Assembly: GCF_025149945.1 (NCBI RefSeq)
Contig: NZ_JALXVH010000001.1
Location: forward strand, 1 to 64,000
DNA: 64,000 nucleotides
Direction: 5' to 3'
Origin: Kocuria sp. p3-SID1428
GTDB taxonomy: Bacteria; Actinomycetota; Actinomycetes; Actinomycetales; Micrococcaceae
A model generated the notes under the pieces. That model made no database searches and was not told the DNA's origin. It worked only from the letters and a program-made list of their open reading frames with translations. Position numbers and translations under genes: made by a program. Shown in pieces: positions 20,157 to 28,620 of the stretch (position 1 is its first letter; every line of letters starts with the position of its first letter).

Positions 20157-20183
20157 GGCCTCCCGCCCTCGGAGGCCCCGCTC

Positions 20184-20192
20184 TGGTAGGCT
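20184..20192 (+). promoter_or_regulatory. rpsT promoter (extended -10)
   Basis: TGGTAGGCT fits TGnTAnnnT, leaving an untranslated leader of about 130 bases before rpsT. I found no clear -35. The leader length would allow autoregulation, but I see no defined structure. Confidence 0.5.
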
Positions 20193-20328
20193 TGTCCGCT
20201 GTGTGTCCGCGCTGATCGCCGGGCACTGCGGTCGACTGTTGCGAGCGTCCCCACTCTCATGTCTCAGTCATGGTCGGCCGTGAGCCCTCACCGATCCGAT
20301 CAACGTGAACCTGTGAAGAGGAGTCCCT

Positions 20329-20592
20329 GTGGCTAACATCAAGTCCCAGAAGAAGCGCATCCTGACGAACGAGAAGTCGCGCCTGCGCAACAACGCGTAC
20401 AAGTCGGAGCTGAAGACCTACGTGCGCCGCCTCGACTCGGCCGTCGCCTCCGGCGACAAGTCCGCTGCCGAGACCGCCCTGCGCGATGTCTCCCGCAAGT
20501 ACGACAAGGCCGTCTCCAAGGGCGTGCTGCACAAGAACAACGCGGCCAACAAGAAGTCGGGCTTCGCCAAGCGTGTCGCCTCGATGGCCTGA
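20329..20592 (+). CDS. rpsT: 30S ribosomal protein S20
   Basis: Primary 16S-binding protein bS20, 87 residues, starting [20 protein letters not shown] with the typical Lys/Arg-rich helical composition. The GTG start follows GAAGAGGAG five bases upstream. It is monocistronic: own promoter and a strong terminator. Confidence 0.98.
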   Translation: MANIKSQKKRILTNEKSRLRNNAYKSELKTYVRRLDSAVASGDKSAAETALRDVSRKYDKAVSKGVLHKNNAANKKSGFAKRVASMA

Positions 20593-20622
20593 TCCGTCAG
20601 GATCCCGCGCCGCGGCGCTTCT

Positions 20623-20663
20623 GACAGGGCCCTGCTCCTCCTGGTGAGGAGCGGGGCCCTGTC
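20623..20663 (+). terminator. rpsT terminator
   Basis: A long hairpin of GACAGGGCCC and GCTCCTC arms with a one-base bulge facing two bases and a CTGGT loop, 30 bases after rpsT. It lacks a long T-run, as usual in GC-rich Actinobacteria. Confidence 0.8.
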
Positions 20664-20794
20664 GCATGTGCGGACTGCCCTCCGCGACGGCGGACGGCGA
20701 ATCCCGCGAGGAGTCGCAGATGCGCACCCTCGCGCGCTGATGACCTGCATGAGCGCCTCCTGACCGACGCGCCGCCGGGCGGATCACCCGCGCC

Positions 20795-21802
20795 TCAGCG
20801 GCGACCGGACAGCGCGATGGTGGTGATCGCCTTCTCCACGGCGTACGGGGCGCTGCGGGACTCGCCCTTGACCTGAGCATCGGCCTCCGCCAGAGCGCGC
20901 AGAGCCTTGACCATGTCAGCCTCCGTGAAGCGTCGGGCCTCCTGCTGGGCGCGCTCGACCTGCCACGGAGCTCCCCCGACCTGCCCGGCCAGCTGATTCG
21001 CGCTGCCGCCCACGCCGTGCACGGCGGCCACGAGCCGGACCTTGGCGGCCAGGGCCGCGACCATGGGCACGGGATCGGTGCCGGTGTCCAGGGCCTGGCG
21101 CCACAGCTTCAGCGCCGCCGCCGGCTGACCGGCCAGGGCGGCATCCGCGACCTTGAAGGCAGTGGCCTCCACCCGTCCTCCGTAGTACGTCTCCACGACG
21201 TCGAAGGTGATGTGCTCCGGGCCGTCCGAGAGCAGCTGCGAGCACGCCGAGGCCAGCTCGGAGGTGGAGTTGCCGACGGCCTGCGTCAGCGCGCGGGCGG
21301 CGTCCGGGTCGATCGTGCGCTGGTGCGAGCGGAACTCGTGGCGCACGAACTCGACCTTGTCGCGGTCGTTCTTCAGCGGCGCGGCGTCCACCACGACGGC
21401 CTTGGCCTTCAGGGCGTCGAGCAGCTTCTTGCCGCGGTTGCCGCCCGAGTGCACGAAGACGACCACGACCTCCGGATCCGGCTGTCCCACGTACTCCAGG
21501 GCGTCCTTGAGCAGGTCCTCGCTCATCTGCGCGAGGTCCTCGACCACGATCAGCTTGGGATCCTCGAACAGCGACGGGCTGGCCAGCACCTGCAGCTGCC
21601 CCGGGCCATAGGAGGAGGCGTCCACACGCGAGAGCTCGATGGCCCCGCGGGATTGCCTGAGCAGCGCCCGCAGCCGGTCCACGGCCCGAGCGATCAGGTA
21701 GCCCTCCTTGCCGGTGATCAGGATCAGCGGCGCCGGCTCGACGTCTCGCCAGGAGACTCCGGGGGCGGCGGCTGCGGCGGTGCGACGACGGGGCGGGGTC
21801 AT
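20795..21802 (-). CDS. holA: DNA polymerase III subunit delta
   Basis: Clamp-loader subunit that opens the beta sliding clamp. 335 residues; APLILITGKEGYLIARAVDRLRA (residues 24 on, shown in part) starts the degenerate AAA+ domain, VVVVFVHSGGNRGKKLLDAL is typical delta sequence, and the helical collar ends in EKAITTIALSGRR. It follows comEC, the standard neighbour in Actinobacteria. Confidence 0.93.
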   Translation of the reverse strand: MTPPRRRTAAAAAPGVSWRDVEPAPLILITGKEGYLIARAVDRLRALLRQSRGAIELSRVDASSYGPGQLQVLASPSLFEDPKLIVVEDLAQMSEDLLKDALEYVGQPDPEVVVVFVHSGGNRGKKLLDALKAKAVVVDAAPLKNDRDKVEFVRHEFRSHQRTIDPDAARALTQAVGNSTSELASACSQLLSDGPEHITFDVVETYYGGRVEATAFKVADAALAGQPAAALKLWRQALDTGTDPVPMVAALAAKVRLVAAVHGVGGSANQLAGQVGGAPWQVERAQQEARRFTEADMVKALRALAEADAQVKGESRSAPYAVEKAITTIALSGRR

Positions 21803-21933
21803 AGCCTCAGAATCTCATGTCCGACCGACAGCGCAGCGCTTCTCACAACTCTGATGCCTGCGTCCGCCCGTCGGATTCACCGCCGCCGGTGCGCAGGCCC
21901 GCGGATGCGCGAGGATCCCTCCCCTGCCATCGT

Positions 21934-24678
21934 TCAGCCGAGCGACTGCGCCGTCAGCGTCCCGTCCTGGACGTGGACGGCCACGGCCCCCATCTGATCG
22001 GTGCGCGCCACGGGGATCGATCCCTGCCCCAGGTGCTCGAGGATCACCGGATGCGGGTGCCCGTAGTCGTTGTCCGCGCCCACGCTGACGAGGGCCAGGT
22101 GCGGGGAGGCGGCGTCGATGATCGCGACCCCGCCGTTGCGCGCCCCGTGGTGGGAGACCTTGAGCAGATCGACGTCCAGCAGCTGCGGGTCCGAGCGCAG
22201 CAGCGGCCCGACCCCGGATTCCTCCAGATCTCCGGCGGCGAGCATCGAGAGGCGCTGCGACCCGTCGCCGACCTCGGCGCGCAGTGCGATCGAGGCGTTG
22301 TTCTCGTCCTCGGACTCGGGGCTGATGCGGGACGTGGCGGGATCCGGGCCCAGCACGACCAGCTCGAGTCCCGCGCCCTCGAAGCGCTGGCCGAGCTGAG
22401 GGCGGGCGGCGCGATCCTCCAGCCCGGCGAGCTCATCGGGGGCGCGTCCGGTCGCCGAGGACCACCACACCCGATCGATGTCCACGACCTCGCCCAGACC
22501 TTCGGCGCCGGCCACGTGATCGGCGTGGTCATGGGTGAGCACCATCAGGTCCAGGTGCCCGACCCCTGCGTCCTTCAGGCACCCGCGCAGCGCACCTGGA
22601 TCGGGACCCGAGTCGATCAGGACCGTGGACTCCTGGCCATCCTCGCGGCCGCGCAGCAGGACCGCATCGCCCTGACCCACGTCGCAGGCGAGCACCGACC
22701 AGTCCTCGGATCGGGGATCCGGCCAGCGCAGCACGGCCACCAGCGCCACGACCCCTACGGCGATCACGATCAGCCCTGCGCTGCGCCAGGCTCGCTCGCG
22801 TCGTCGGGCCCGGTGCCAGGCTGCCTCGGTCACGGGCCCCGGTGCCGGCCCGGATCGGACCTCGCCCACACAGGAGCGCCGAAGCCAGCGGGCATCGAGC
22901 CGGTGCACGGCCACCATGAGCCCCGCGCTGAGGACCAGCATGAGCACCGGACCCACCGGGGGCGCCGGCCAGGGGACTGTGGAGCCCGGTAGCCCCGCGA
23001 AGAACCGGGCCGAGCCCGCGATCAGCCGCACCGCCCACGAGCCCGGTTCGAGCAGTGCGCCTGCCAGCGCCTCCCCCACCGGGCCGCCGATGCCCAGCAG
23101 GATCAGCGCGGCGAGGCCTAGCACCGTGATCAGCGGCACGACCGGGGCGGCGATCACATTGGCCGGCACCGCATAGGCGGCCACGGTCGGTGTGAGCAGC
23201 GCGAGCACGGGGGCGCACCACACCTGGGCCACCATCGGGATCGCGAGCACGAGCGCCGCCGCCGTGGGCATGGCGTGCTCCAGAATCCGGGTCAGCGGGC
23301 GGGCCGTCACGACGATCCCCGCGCTCGCGCACACCGACAGGGCGAAGCCGTATTCGGTGCCCAAGCTCGGATCGATCACCAGCAGTGTGCACACGGCCGT
23401 TGACAGAGCGGCCAGGGAGACGGGCCCGCGCCCCGACAGGACCGCGAGCGCGGCGACGGCTCCCATCGCCGCCGCCCGCAGCACGGAGGGATCCGGGCCC
23501 ACGAGCACGACGAACAGCGCGAGTGCACCGAGGCCGAGGAAGACGCACACCCGTCGCCGGGCCCCCAGCCCCAGGGCGAGCTGGCCGGCCATGGCCATGA
23601 CCAGGGCGCAGTTGGAGCCGGAGACGGCGGTCAGATGGGTCAGGCCCGTGACCTTCATGGCCTTCTCGAGTCCGGTGTTCAGTCCGCTGCGGTCCCCGTA
23701 GGTCATCCCCGGCAGCAGCCCGGCGGCATCGGGTCCGCGGGCCTGTGCGGCCAGGGCGAAGCGCTCGGTGGCCGTCTCGAGCAGGGACGGGCGGTCCTGG
23801 GCTTCCGTCATCGGCTGCGGCGGCCCGGTGCTGCGCAGCTGCAGGTCGGTCTGCTCGATCTGGGGGGCGCTCACCACGGCCTCCGCGCGATCCCCGCTGC
23901 GCAGGCTCGCCCACCGGCCGTCCTGGGCGAAGACGGTGGCCCGGGCTCCGCTGCTCAGCCGCACCGGCACGACGACCCCGCTGGAGGCTTCGCCGACCTC
24001 CTCCGGTCCCGGCCCGAAGCTCGAGGCGGTGGCGCTTTGCCACGTCACGGGTCGGTCGGTCACCTCGACGACCACGCGCTGCGCGTCTGCGTCCATTGCG
24101 CGCATGTCCTCGGCGGCCGCCAGCTGCTGGGTGCCCGCGCGCAGCAGGACGCACGCGACGACCACCGCGCACAATGCGGCCGTCGGCAGCAGGGCAGCCA
24201 GTGTCCGGCCGCGAGGCGAGCCCGGTGCTGCTCCCCCGGGCAGTCTGCGCCCGCTCCGACGAGCGAACACGGCCACGAGGAGGACCATGGCGAGTCCCGC
24301 TGCGATGAGCAGCCGGAGATCCACCTCGAGCACCGCTCCCAGCGCAGCGCCCACCGACTCAGACTGCGACGTCCCCAGCAGAGCGGCTCCCCACGCGCTC
24401 AGCGCCACGGGCACAAGGCGCAGATCCCAGGTGGGGCGCAGCGCCCTCCGGGCCGCCTCGAGGCGCTCCTCCCGGCGAGCGCTGTGTGCCAGCGCCCACC
24501 GCTCGGGCATCTCCTGCGAGCGCAGCCACAGCCGCGCGAGCACGCCTGGAGCCTCGGGACCCGCTCCGGAGGCGCCACTCGGTCTGCCCGGCTTCCGTCG
24601 TCCACGTCCCCGTTCAGATCCCGGCTCCTGCCGACCCCGCGGAGGCAGGGCGCGGGCGGGATGGCGGGAGGAGGTCAC
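21934..24678 (-). CDS. comEC: ComEC/Rec2-family DNA-uptake channel
   Basis: Membrane channel that carries single-stranded DNA into the cell during transformation. 914 residues: a long Arg-rich cytoplasmic N-terminus, about ten predicted membrane segments including the Competence domain (VSGSNCALVMAMAGQLALGL), then a C-terminal metallo-beta-lactamase domain with CDVGQGDAVLLRG, LIDSGPD and LTHDHADHVAG holding the metal ligands. The GTG at 24678 is the upstream-most start and has only a distant AGGAGG, so the exact start is uncertain. comEA, normally just upstream, is 2.7 kb away across a plus-strand insertion. Whether this organism is naturally transformable is not shown. Confidence 0.92.
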   Translation of the reverse strand: MTSSRHPARALPPRGRQEPGSERGRGRRKPGRPSGASGAGPEAPGVLARLWLRSQEMPERWALAHSARREERLEAARRALRPTWDLRLVPVALSAWGAALLGTSQSESVGAALGAVLEVDLRLLIAAGLAMVLLVAVFARRSGRRLPGGAAPGSPRGRTLAALLPTAALCAVVVACVLLRAGTQQLAAAEDMRAMDADAQRVVVEVTDRPVTWQSATASSFGPGPEEVGEASSGVVVPVRLSSGARATVFAQDGRWASLRSGDRAEAVVSAPQIEQTDLQLRSTGPPQPMTEAQDRPSLLETATERFALAAQARGPDAAGLLPGMTYGDRSGLNTGLEKAMKVTGLTHLTAVSGSNCALVMAMAGQLALGLGARRRVCVFLGLGALALFVVLVGPDPSVLRAAAMGAVAALAVLSGRGPVSLAALSTAVCTLLVIDPSLGTEYGFALSVCASAGIVVTARPLTRILEHAMPTAAALVLAIPMVAQVWCAPVLALLTPTVAAYAVPANVIAAPVVPLITVLGLAALILLGIGGPVGEALAGALLEPGSWAVRLIAGSARFFAGLPGSTVPWPAPPVGPVLMLVLSAGLMVAVHRLDARWLRRSCVGEVRSGPAPGPVTEAAWHRARRRERAWRSAGLIVIAVGVVALVAVLRWPDPRSEDWSVLACDVGQGDAVLLRGREDGQESTVLIDSGPDPGALRGCLKDAGVGHLDLMVLTHDHADHVAGAEGLGEVVDIDRVWWSSATGRAPDELAGLEDRAARPQLGQRFEGAGLELVVLGPDPATSRISPESEDENNASIALRAEVGDGSQRLSMLAAGDLEESGVGPLLRSDPQLLDVDLLKVSHHGARNGGVAIIDAASPHLALVSVGADNDYGHPHPVILEHLGQGSIPVARTDQMGAVAVHVQDGTLTAQSLG

Positions 24679-24917
24679 CGGCGCATTGCACCAGTGCCTC
24701 CTGCGTGGCAGTCCTCAGCTGAGGCGGGCAGAGGCCCCCCGTCCGGCCGGCCTTCAGACGAGTCCCCTGTGGAGGCGCGAGGGCCCGACCGCTCCCCGCT
24801 GCGACAGCGACAGCGACGCAGGTCGCAGCACCGAGCCTCGTGCGTCGAGACCCCCGCGCAACTCGAGACGTCAATGCACCGAGTGTTTCCCGAGGCGTCG
24901 GCACCGGGACGGGAAGT

Positions 24918-24935
24918 GGTCGACTGCTGTCGACC
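24918..24935. repeat. Inverted repeat GGTCGAC-N4-GTCGACC, candidate operator
   Basis: Perfect 7-base arms with a four-base spacer (TGCT), 132 bases upstream of the metallophosphoesterase ATG. One half (GGTCGAC) recurs at 27021, about 108 bases upstream of the small paralogue. The size fits a dimeric regulator; none is identified. Confidence 0.45.
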
Positions 24936-24961
24936 CTCAGGTGGAGCGGAGGACATCTTCC

Positions 24962-24979
24962 CAGGTCAGCCTGGACCTG
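24962..24979. repeat. Inverted repeat CAGGTC-N6-GACCTG
   Basis: Perfect 6-base arms with a six-base spacer, 88 bases upstream of the metallophosphoesterase start. It is a candidate operator; chance occurrence in GC-rich DNA is possible. Confidence 0.35.
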
Positions 24980-25066
24980 TCCGCCCCGCCGAGGGCGGAT
25001 CAGGGTCCGCTCCCCGGCCCTGTCGAGCACGGATCTGCATCCTTTGCACCACCCGTCAGGAGCATC

Positions 25067-26914
25067 ATGTCCCAGCAGCACCTCTCCCACCCCAGCACTG
25101 CCCGTTCCCGTGATCCTCGCCCGCGACGCGCGCTCAGCGCCGCCGTCCTCACCGCGGGGCTGAGCCTCACCCTGCTCGCGCCGGCGCCGGCGCCGGCCCA
25201 GGAGCCGTCGCGATCCTCCACCTCCGCAGACGACTGGAACGGCAAGGCCTTCCGCGGCCAGGTGGACGTCACCGCCGGTCCCGATGCCGACCAGGACGTC
25301 CTGGACGGCGCCGTCTTCGACGACCGCAACCGCAACTCGCAGCAAGACCCCGGTGAGCGCGGGATCGCTGGGGTGGAGGTCTCCAACGGCCGCAAGATCG
25401 TCACCACCGATCGCCAGGGCCGCTACGAGATCTCCGTGCGCGACGGCGAGACGGTGTTCCTCACCCAGCCGGCCGGCTATCAGGTCCCCGTGGACGAGGA
25501 CAACGTGGCCCAGTTCTTCTACACCCACATGCCCGCCGGCTCCCCCGAGCTGCACTACGGCGGCATCGACCCGACCGGCCCGCTGCCCGATGCCGTCGAC
25601 TTCCCGCTGGCGCGCACCACGGACACGCTCAGTCGCGATCAGCGCTGCCTGATCGGCGGCGACATCCAGACCTACACGCAGGAGGAGGTCGACTACGCCC
25701 TGCGCGGGGCCTTCGCCGACCTTACTCAGCGCACCGACTTCACCGGCTGCGGTGCGCTGTTCATCGGCGACATCGTCGGCGATGACCTGGACCTGTACGA
25801 CCAGACCCGCGAACTGACGTCACTGCTCAACGGACCCGCCCGCTTCCTGCCGGGCAATCACGACCTGGACCTCGACGCGGACTACGACCACCGCTTCGAC
25901 ACCTACCGGTCCCAGTTCGGTCCGGACTACTACTCCGACGACGCCGGCGACGTGCACGTGGTCTCGCTGAACACCGTGCAGTACTCGCAGGGCGCGCCCT
26001 ACAACGGCACGTACAACGGCGGCATCGACGATGAGCAGCTCGCATGGCTGCGCCAGGACATCGCGAACACCCCCGAGGACAAGCTGATCGTGCTGGCCTC
26101 GCACATCCCGCTGCTGAACTGGCACGACCAGGGCTCGGACCGCCATCAGGTGGATCAGGTCCAGGCGGTCCACGACATCATCGGCGACCGTCCGGCCGTC
26201 GCCTTCGGCGGGCACAGCCACACGCTGGAGGTCATGCGCGAGGGCGATTCCATGGAGGGCTGGAAGAGCCTCTACGGCGTGGACGAGCTGCCGTTCGACC
26301 ACATCACCGCAGGAGCGATCTCCGGCGACTGGTACACCGGGCGCGTGACGGAGGCCGGCTACCCGACCGCACTGCAGCGCGACGGCGCCGTCCCCGGCGT
26401 CTTCACGCTGGGGGCCCACGGCAACCGGTACGAGGACTCGTTCATCGGCACCGGGCGGGCGGCCTCGGAGCAGATGTCCCTGGGCTTGAACACCCCTGCC
26501 TACCGCGACTGGTACGACGCGAACCGTCGCAATGTCGGGAAGGCTCCCGCCTTCGAGACCCCGCTCGAGGTCTCGGCGGACGAGCTGGGCGAGTCGTGGC
26601 TGACCACGAACGTGTGGGCCGGCGGTACGGGAACCGAGGTCTCGGTCTCGATCGACGGCCGCCCGGCTCAGCAGGCGCAGCACACCCAGCAGCTGGAGGG
26701 CGAGTCCAAGCGGGTGGGCGCCGAGTTCTCGGATCCGGCGGCTGCCCAGGAGCAGCTGGTCCGCGGCGGCTCCGTCGCCGAGGCCTCCGGTCACCTGTGG
26801 CGTCTGGATCTGCCGGAGGACCTCGCTCCGGGCGAGCACACGGCGACCGTGACGCAGACGGATCGCTACGGCGTCTCCACGACCGAGCGGATCACGTTCA
26901 CGGTCACCTCCTGA
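25067..26914 (+). CDS. Secreted calcineurin-like metallophosphoesterase
   Basis: A 615-residue exported phosphoesterase. A signal peptide occupies about residues 1-45 (RRALSAAVLTAGLSLTLLAP, ending APAPAQ). Next comes a carboxypeptidase-regulatory/SdrD-like beta domain with GAVFDDRNRNSQQDPGERGI (a metallophosphoesterase N-terminal domain), then the catalytic domain: IGGDIQ, FIGDIVGDD, LPGNHDLD, ASHIPLLNWHD and FGGHSHTLE supply the two-metal ligands. A C-terminal domain with beta-sandwich features follows. The ATG at 25067 has AGGAG close upstream. The mature protein is acidic. It interrupts the comEA-comEC pair on the opposite strand. Likely a broad phosphomonoesterase or phosphodiesterase; substrate unknown. 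Confidence 0.9.
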   Translation: MSQQHLSHPSTARSRDPRPRRALSAAVLTAGLSLTLLAPAPAPAQEPSRSSTSADDWNGKAFRGQVDVTAGPDADQDVLDGAVFDDRNRNSQQDPGERGIAGVEVSNGRKIVTTDRQGRYEISVRDGETVFLTQPAGYQVPVDEDNVAQFFYTHMPAGSPELHYGGIDPTGPLPDAVDFPLARTTDTLSRDQRCLIGGDIQTYTQEEVDYALRGAFADLTQRTDFTGCGALFIGDIVGDDLDLYDQTRELTSLLNGPARFLPGNHDLDLDADYDHRFDTYRSQFGPDYYSDDAGDVHVVSLNTVQYSQGAPYNGTYNGGIDDEQLAWLRQDIANTPEDKLIVLASHIPLLNWHDQGSDRHQVDQVQAVHDIIGDRPAVAFGGHSHTLEVMREGDSMEGWKSLYGVDELPFDHITAGAISGDWYTGRVTEAGYPTALQRDGAVPGVFTLGAHGNRYEDSFIGTGRAASEQMSLGLNTPAYRDWYDANRRNVGKAPAFETPLEVSADELGESWLTTNVWAGGTGTEVSVSIDGRPAQQAQHTQQLEGESKRVGAEFSDPAAAQEQLVRGGSVAEASGHLWRLDLPEDLAPGEHTATVTQTDRYGVSTTERITFTVTS

Positions 26915-27128
26915 GGCGGCCTCCGGCTTCGGCGGCCCTCGGGTGCTGCGGACCAGGTCACCGTCCGTTCGCCTGAGCGTCGCCGAACCGTCGTCCGGGG
27001 GTCGGCTCCGGGAGACCGGCGGTCGACATTCCGGACACCTGCCGGGCGCATTCTGATCCTGACCAGCAGTGCCGCCCCGCAGTGCCCGGCCCCGGCCGGG
27101 GCGTCGAGATCAGCACCCGAGGAGCATC

Positions 27129-27341
27129 ATGGCCCAGCTTCGCCTCCTGCGATTCCTGCCCCAGTCCAAGCACCAGCGGCCGCTTCAGCTCGTGACGGTC
27201 GCTGCGTTGGGGGCCGGCCTGTCCTTCACGCTGCTCACCCCCGGCGTCTCGGAGGAATCCGAGGCTCCGGCCCCCGGACCGATCACGGCCGGGGACTGGC
27301 AGACCCACGTGCAGTTCGCCCAGATGGACACCGCCCCCTGA
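27129..27341 (+). CDS. Small secreted protein, truncated paralogue of the metallophosphoesterase N-terminus
   Basis: Seventy residues: basic N-terminus, hydrophobic signal segment (VTVAALGAGLSFTLLTPGVS), then about 30 residues including ITAGDWQTHVQFAQMD. The segment GAGLSFTLLTP aligns with TAGLSLTLLAP of the preceding phosphoesterase, and AGDWQTHVQFAQMD with its ADDWNGKAFRGQVD. The start contexts also match: AGGAGCATCATG followed by (T/G)CCCAG in both. It ends where the catalytic domains would begin. It is either a degenerate tandem copy or a selected short secreted peptide. Its ribosome site and a strong terminator are intact. Confidence 0.55.
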   Translation: MAQLRLLRFLPQSKHQRPLQLVTVAALGAGLSFTLLTPGVSEESEAPAPGPITAGDWQTHVQFAQMDTAP

Positions 27342-27366
27342 TCGAGCCTGAGCCCTCAGCGCAGGA

Positions 27367-27399
27367 AGAAGGCCCCGACGGATGCCGTCGGGGCCTTCT
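27367..27399. terminator. Bidirectional terminator
   Basis: Arms AGAAGGCCCCGACGG and complement enclose a three-base ATG loop, between the small secreted gene and comEA. It overlaps the last base of the comEA stop codon. Convergent genes share it. Confidence 0.85.
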
Positions 27400-28487
27400 C
27401 ACACGGTGACCAGCGGCGCGATGGCCTCCATCATGGCCGGGCCGATGCCGGAGACGTCATCGAGCTCCTCGACCGAGCGGAATCCGCCGATCTGCTCTCG
27501 GTGCTCGACGATCCGCTGAGCCAGAACGGGTCCGACCTTCGGCAGCTCCTCGAGCTGTGCAGCCGTGGCGGTGTTGAGATCGATCGCTGCGCCCGTGGCC
27601 GCAGGCCCCTCCTCGGGGCTCCCGCCTGCGGCGGCAGATCCGGCCTGAGCGCTGCCGGTGGCAGTCTGTCCGCCGGATCCCGAGGACGGCGTCGGCGGGT
27701 CCTGCTCCCACTGCTCCGCCAGTGCTTGGTCCGGGATGACGATCTGGACGCCGTCGGCCGCGGGGGCAGCCATGTTCACCGCATCGGTCACGGCTGACTC
27801 GCTCAGCCCGCCGGCGGCCTCCACCGCATCGGCCACGCGGGACCCGGCCGGCAGCTCGACCACCCCGGGCTCGCCCACCTCCCCCACCACATGGACCGTG
27901 ACCGGGCTGCCGGAAGCCGGTGCGTCGGCTGTCCCTGCGCTGGCTCCGTCTCCGGCCGCACCGAGCGCTCCCGCCCCCTCCACGGATCCGCCCTCCGCTG
28001 CCGCCTGCGAGGCACCCGCCTGCTCGTCCACGACGGGTCCTGCGGACGACGGAGCCGAGACCACGGCCTCCTGGTCGCGCCCGCGAAGCAGGACCGAGAC
28101 CACGACCAGGATCAGCACCAGACCCGCGATCGCCAGTGTGGCCCAGGGCAGACGCGCGCGGATGGGCGAGACCCAGGGCTGCTCGTCGGGATCCAGCGGC
28201 AGAGCCCTCGGGCCGAGGGGCTCCGCAGACGAGCTCGACCCCGACGCGGGCGGCGCGGCGAGCAGCCGTCGGCGCCTGGCGGCCGCCCCTCCGCTCTCGG
28301 CAGGTGCCGACTCCGCGGACTCGGTCTCGGGTGCCGGGGCAGAGTCCTCCACCCAGTCCTCGGGGCGGTCGTCGTGGGGCAGGTCGTGGCCGGTGGCGCG
28401 CAGGTCGTCATCCAGCAGTCCGCGCAGGCGCTCGACGGGCCGCTCTCGCTCCAGACGGCGCCGTCCGCGATGAGTCACAGGGGTCAT
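27399..28487 (-). CDS. comEA: ComEA-family DNA-binding protein
   Basis: Membrane-anchored DNA receptor of the uptake machine. 362 residues: a cytoplasmic Arg/Ser/Pro-rich N-terminus, one membrane segment (about 113-135, ATLAIAGLVLILVVVSVLL), an acidic Ala/Gly-rich linker, a SLBB domain (VTVHVVGEVGEPGVVELPAG), then two helix-hairpin-helix motifs (DLNTATAAQLEELPKVGPVL and ELDDVSGIGPAMMEAI) that bind DNA. The cytoplasmic extension is typical of actinobacterial members. comEC is separated from it by the plus-strand insertion. Confidence 0.92.
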   Translation of the reverse strand: MTPVTHRGRRRLERERPVERLRGLLDDDLRATGHDLPHDDRPEDWVEDSAPAPETESAESAPAESGGAAARRRRLLAAPPASGSSSSAEPLGPRALPLDPDEQPWVSPIRARLPWATLAIAGLVLILVVVSVLLRGRDQEAVVSAPSSAGPVVDEQAGASQAAAEGGSVEGAGALGAAGDGASAGTADAPASGSPVTVHVVGEVGEPGVVELPAGSRVADAVEAAGGLSESAVTDAVNMAAPAADGVQIVIPDQALAEQWEQDPPTPSSGSGGQTATGSAQAGSAAAGGSPEEGPAATGAAIDLNTATAAQLEELPKVGPVLAQRIVEHREQIGGFRSVEELDDVSGIGPAMMEAIAPLVTV

Positions 28488-28620
28488 GCCCCCATTCCAC
28501 TGCGGCAGCAGGATCCCGGCGGGCCGCGCAGGTGCGCAGCAGAGGCTTCACCCTGCGCTTGGGAGAAGCCCGACGCTGTGGAGACGCGAGGCATGCGCGG
28601 GGGCAGCAGAGCCGCCCGGC

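Larger units (their letters stand above)
24679..25066. other. 388-base intergenic region between comEC and the metallophosphoesterase gene
   Basis: No gene is supported. It must hold the divergent promoters of comEC and the secreted phosphoesterase. Two inverted repeats are visible (24918-24935 and 24962-24979, listed separately). I looked for a PhoP box (GTTCAC repeats) and did not find one. Confidence 0.6.

Noticed and set aside
20666..20740. A 24-codon plus-strand frame after the rpsT terminator
   Set aside because: It lacks a ribosome site and conserved features, and lies past a terminator.
23768..25066. N-terminal extension of the metallophosphoesterase by about 430 codons
   Set aside because: The extension overlaps comEC in antisense and has no domain; the signal peptide and ribosome site fix the start at 25067.
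24679..25066. PHO box for phosphate-starvation control of the phosphoesterase
   Set aside because: I found no GTTCAC-type direct repeats at the expected spacing.
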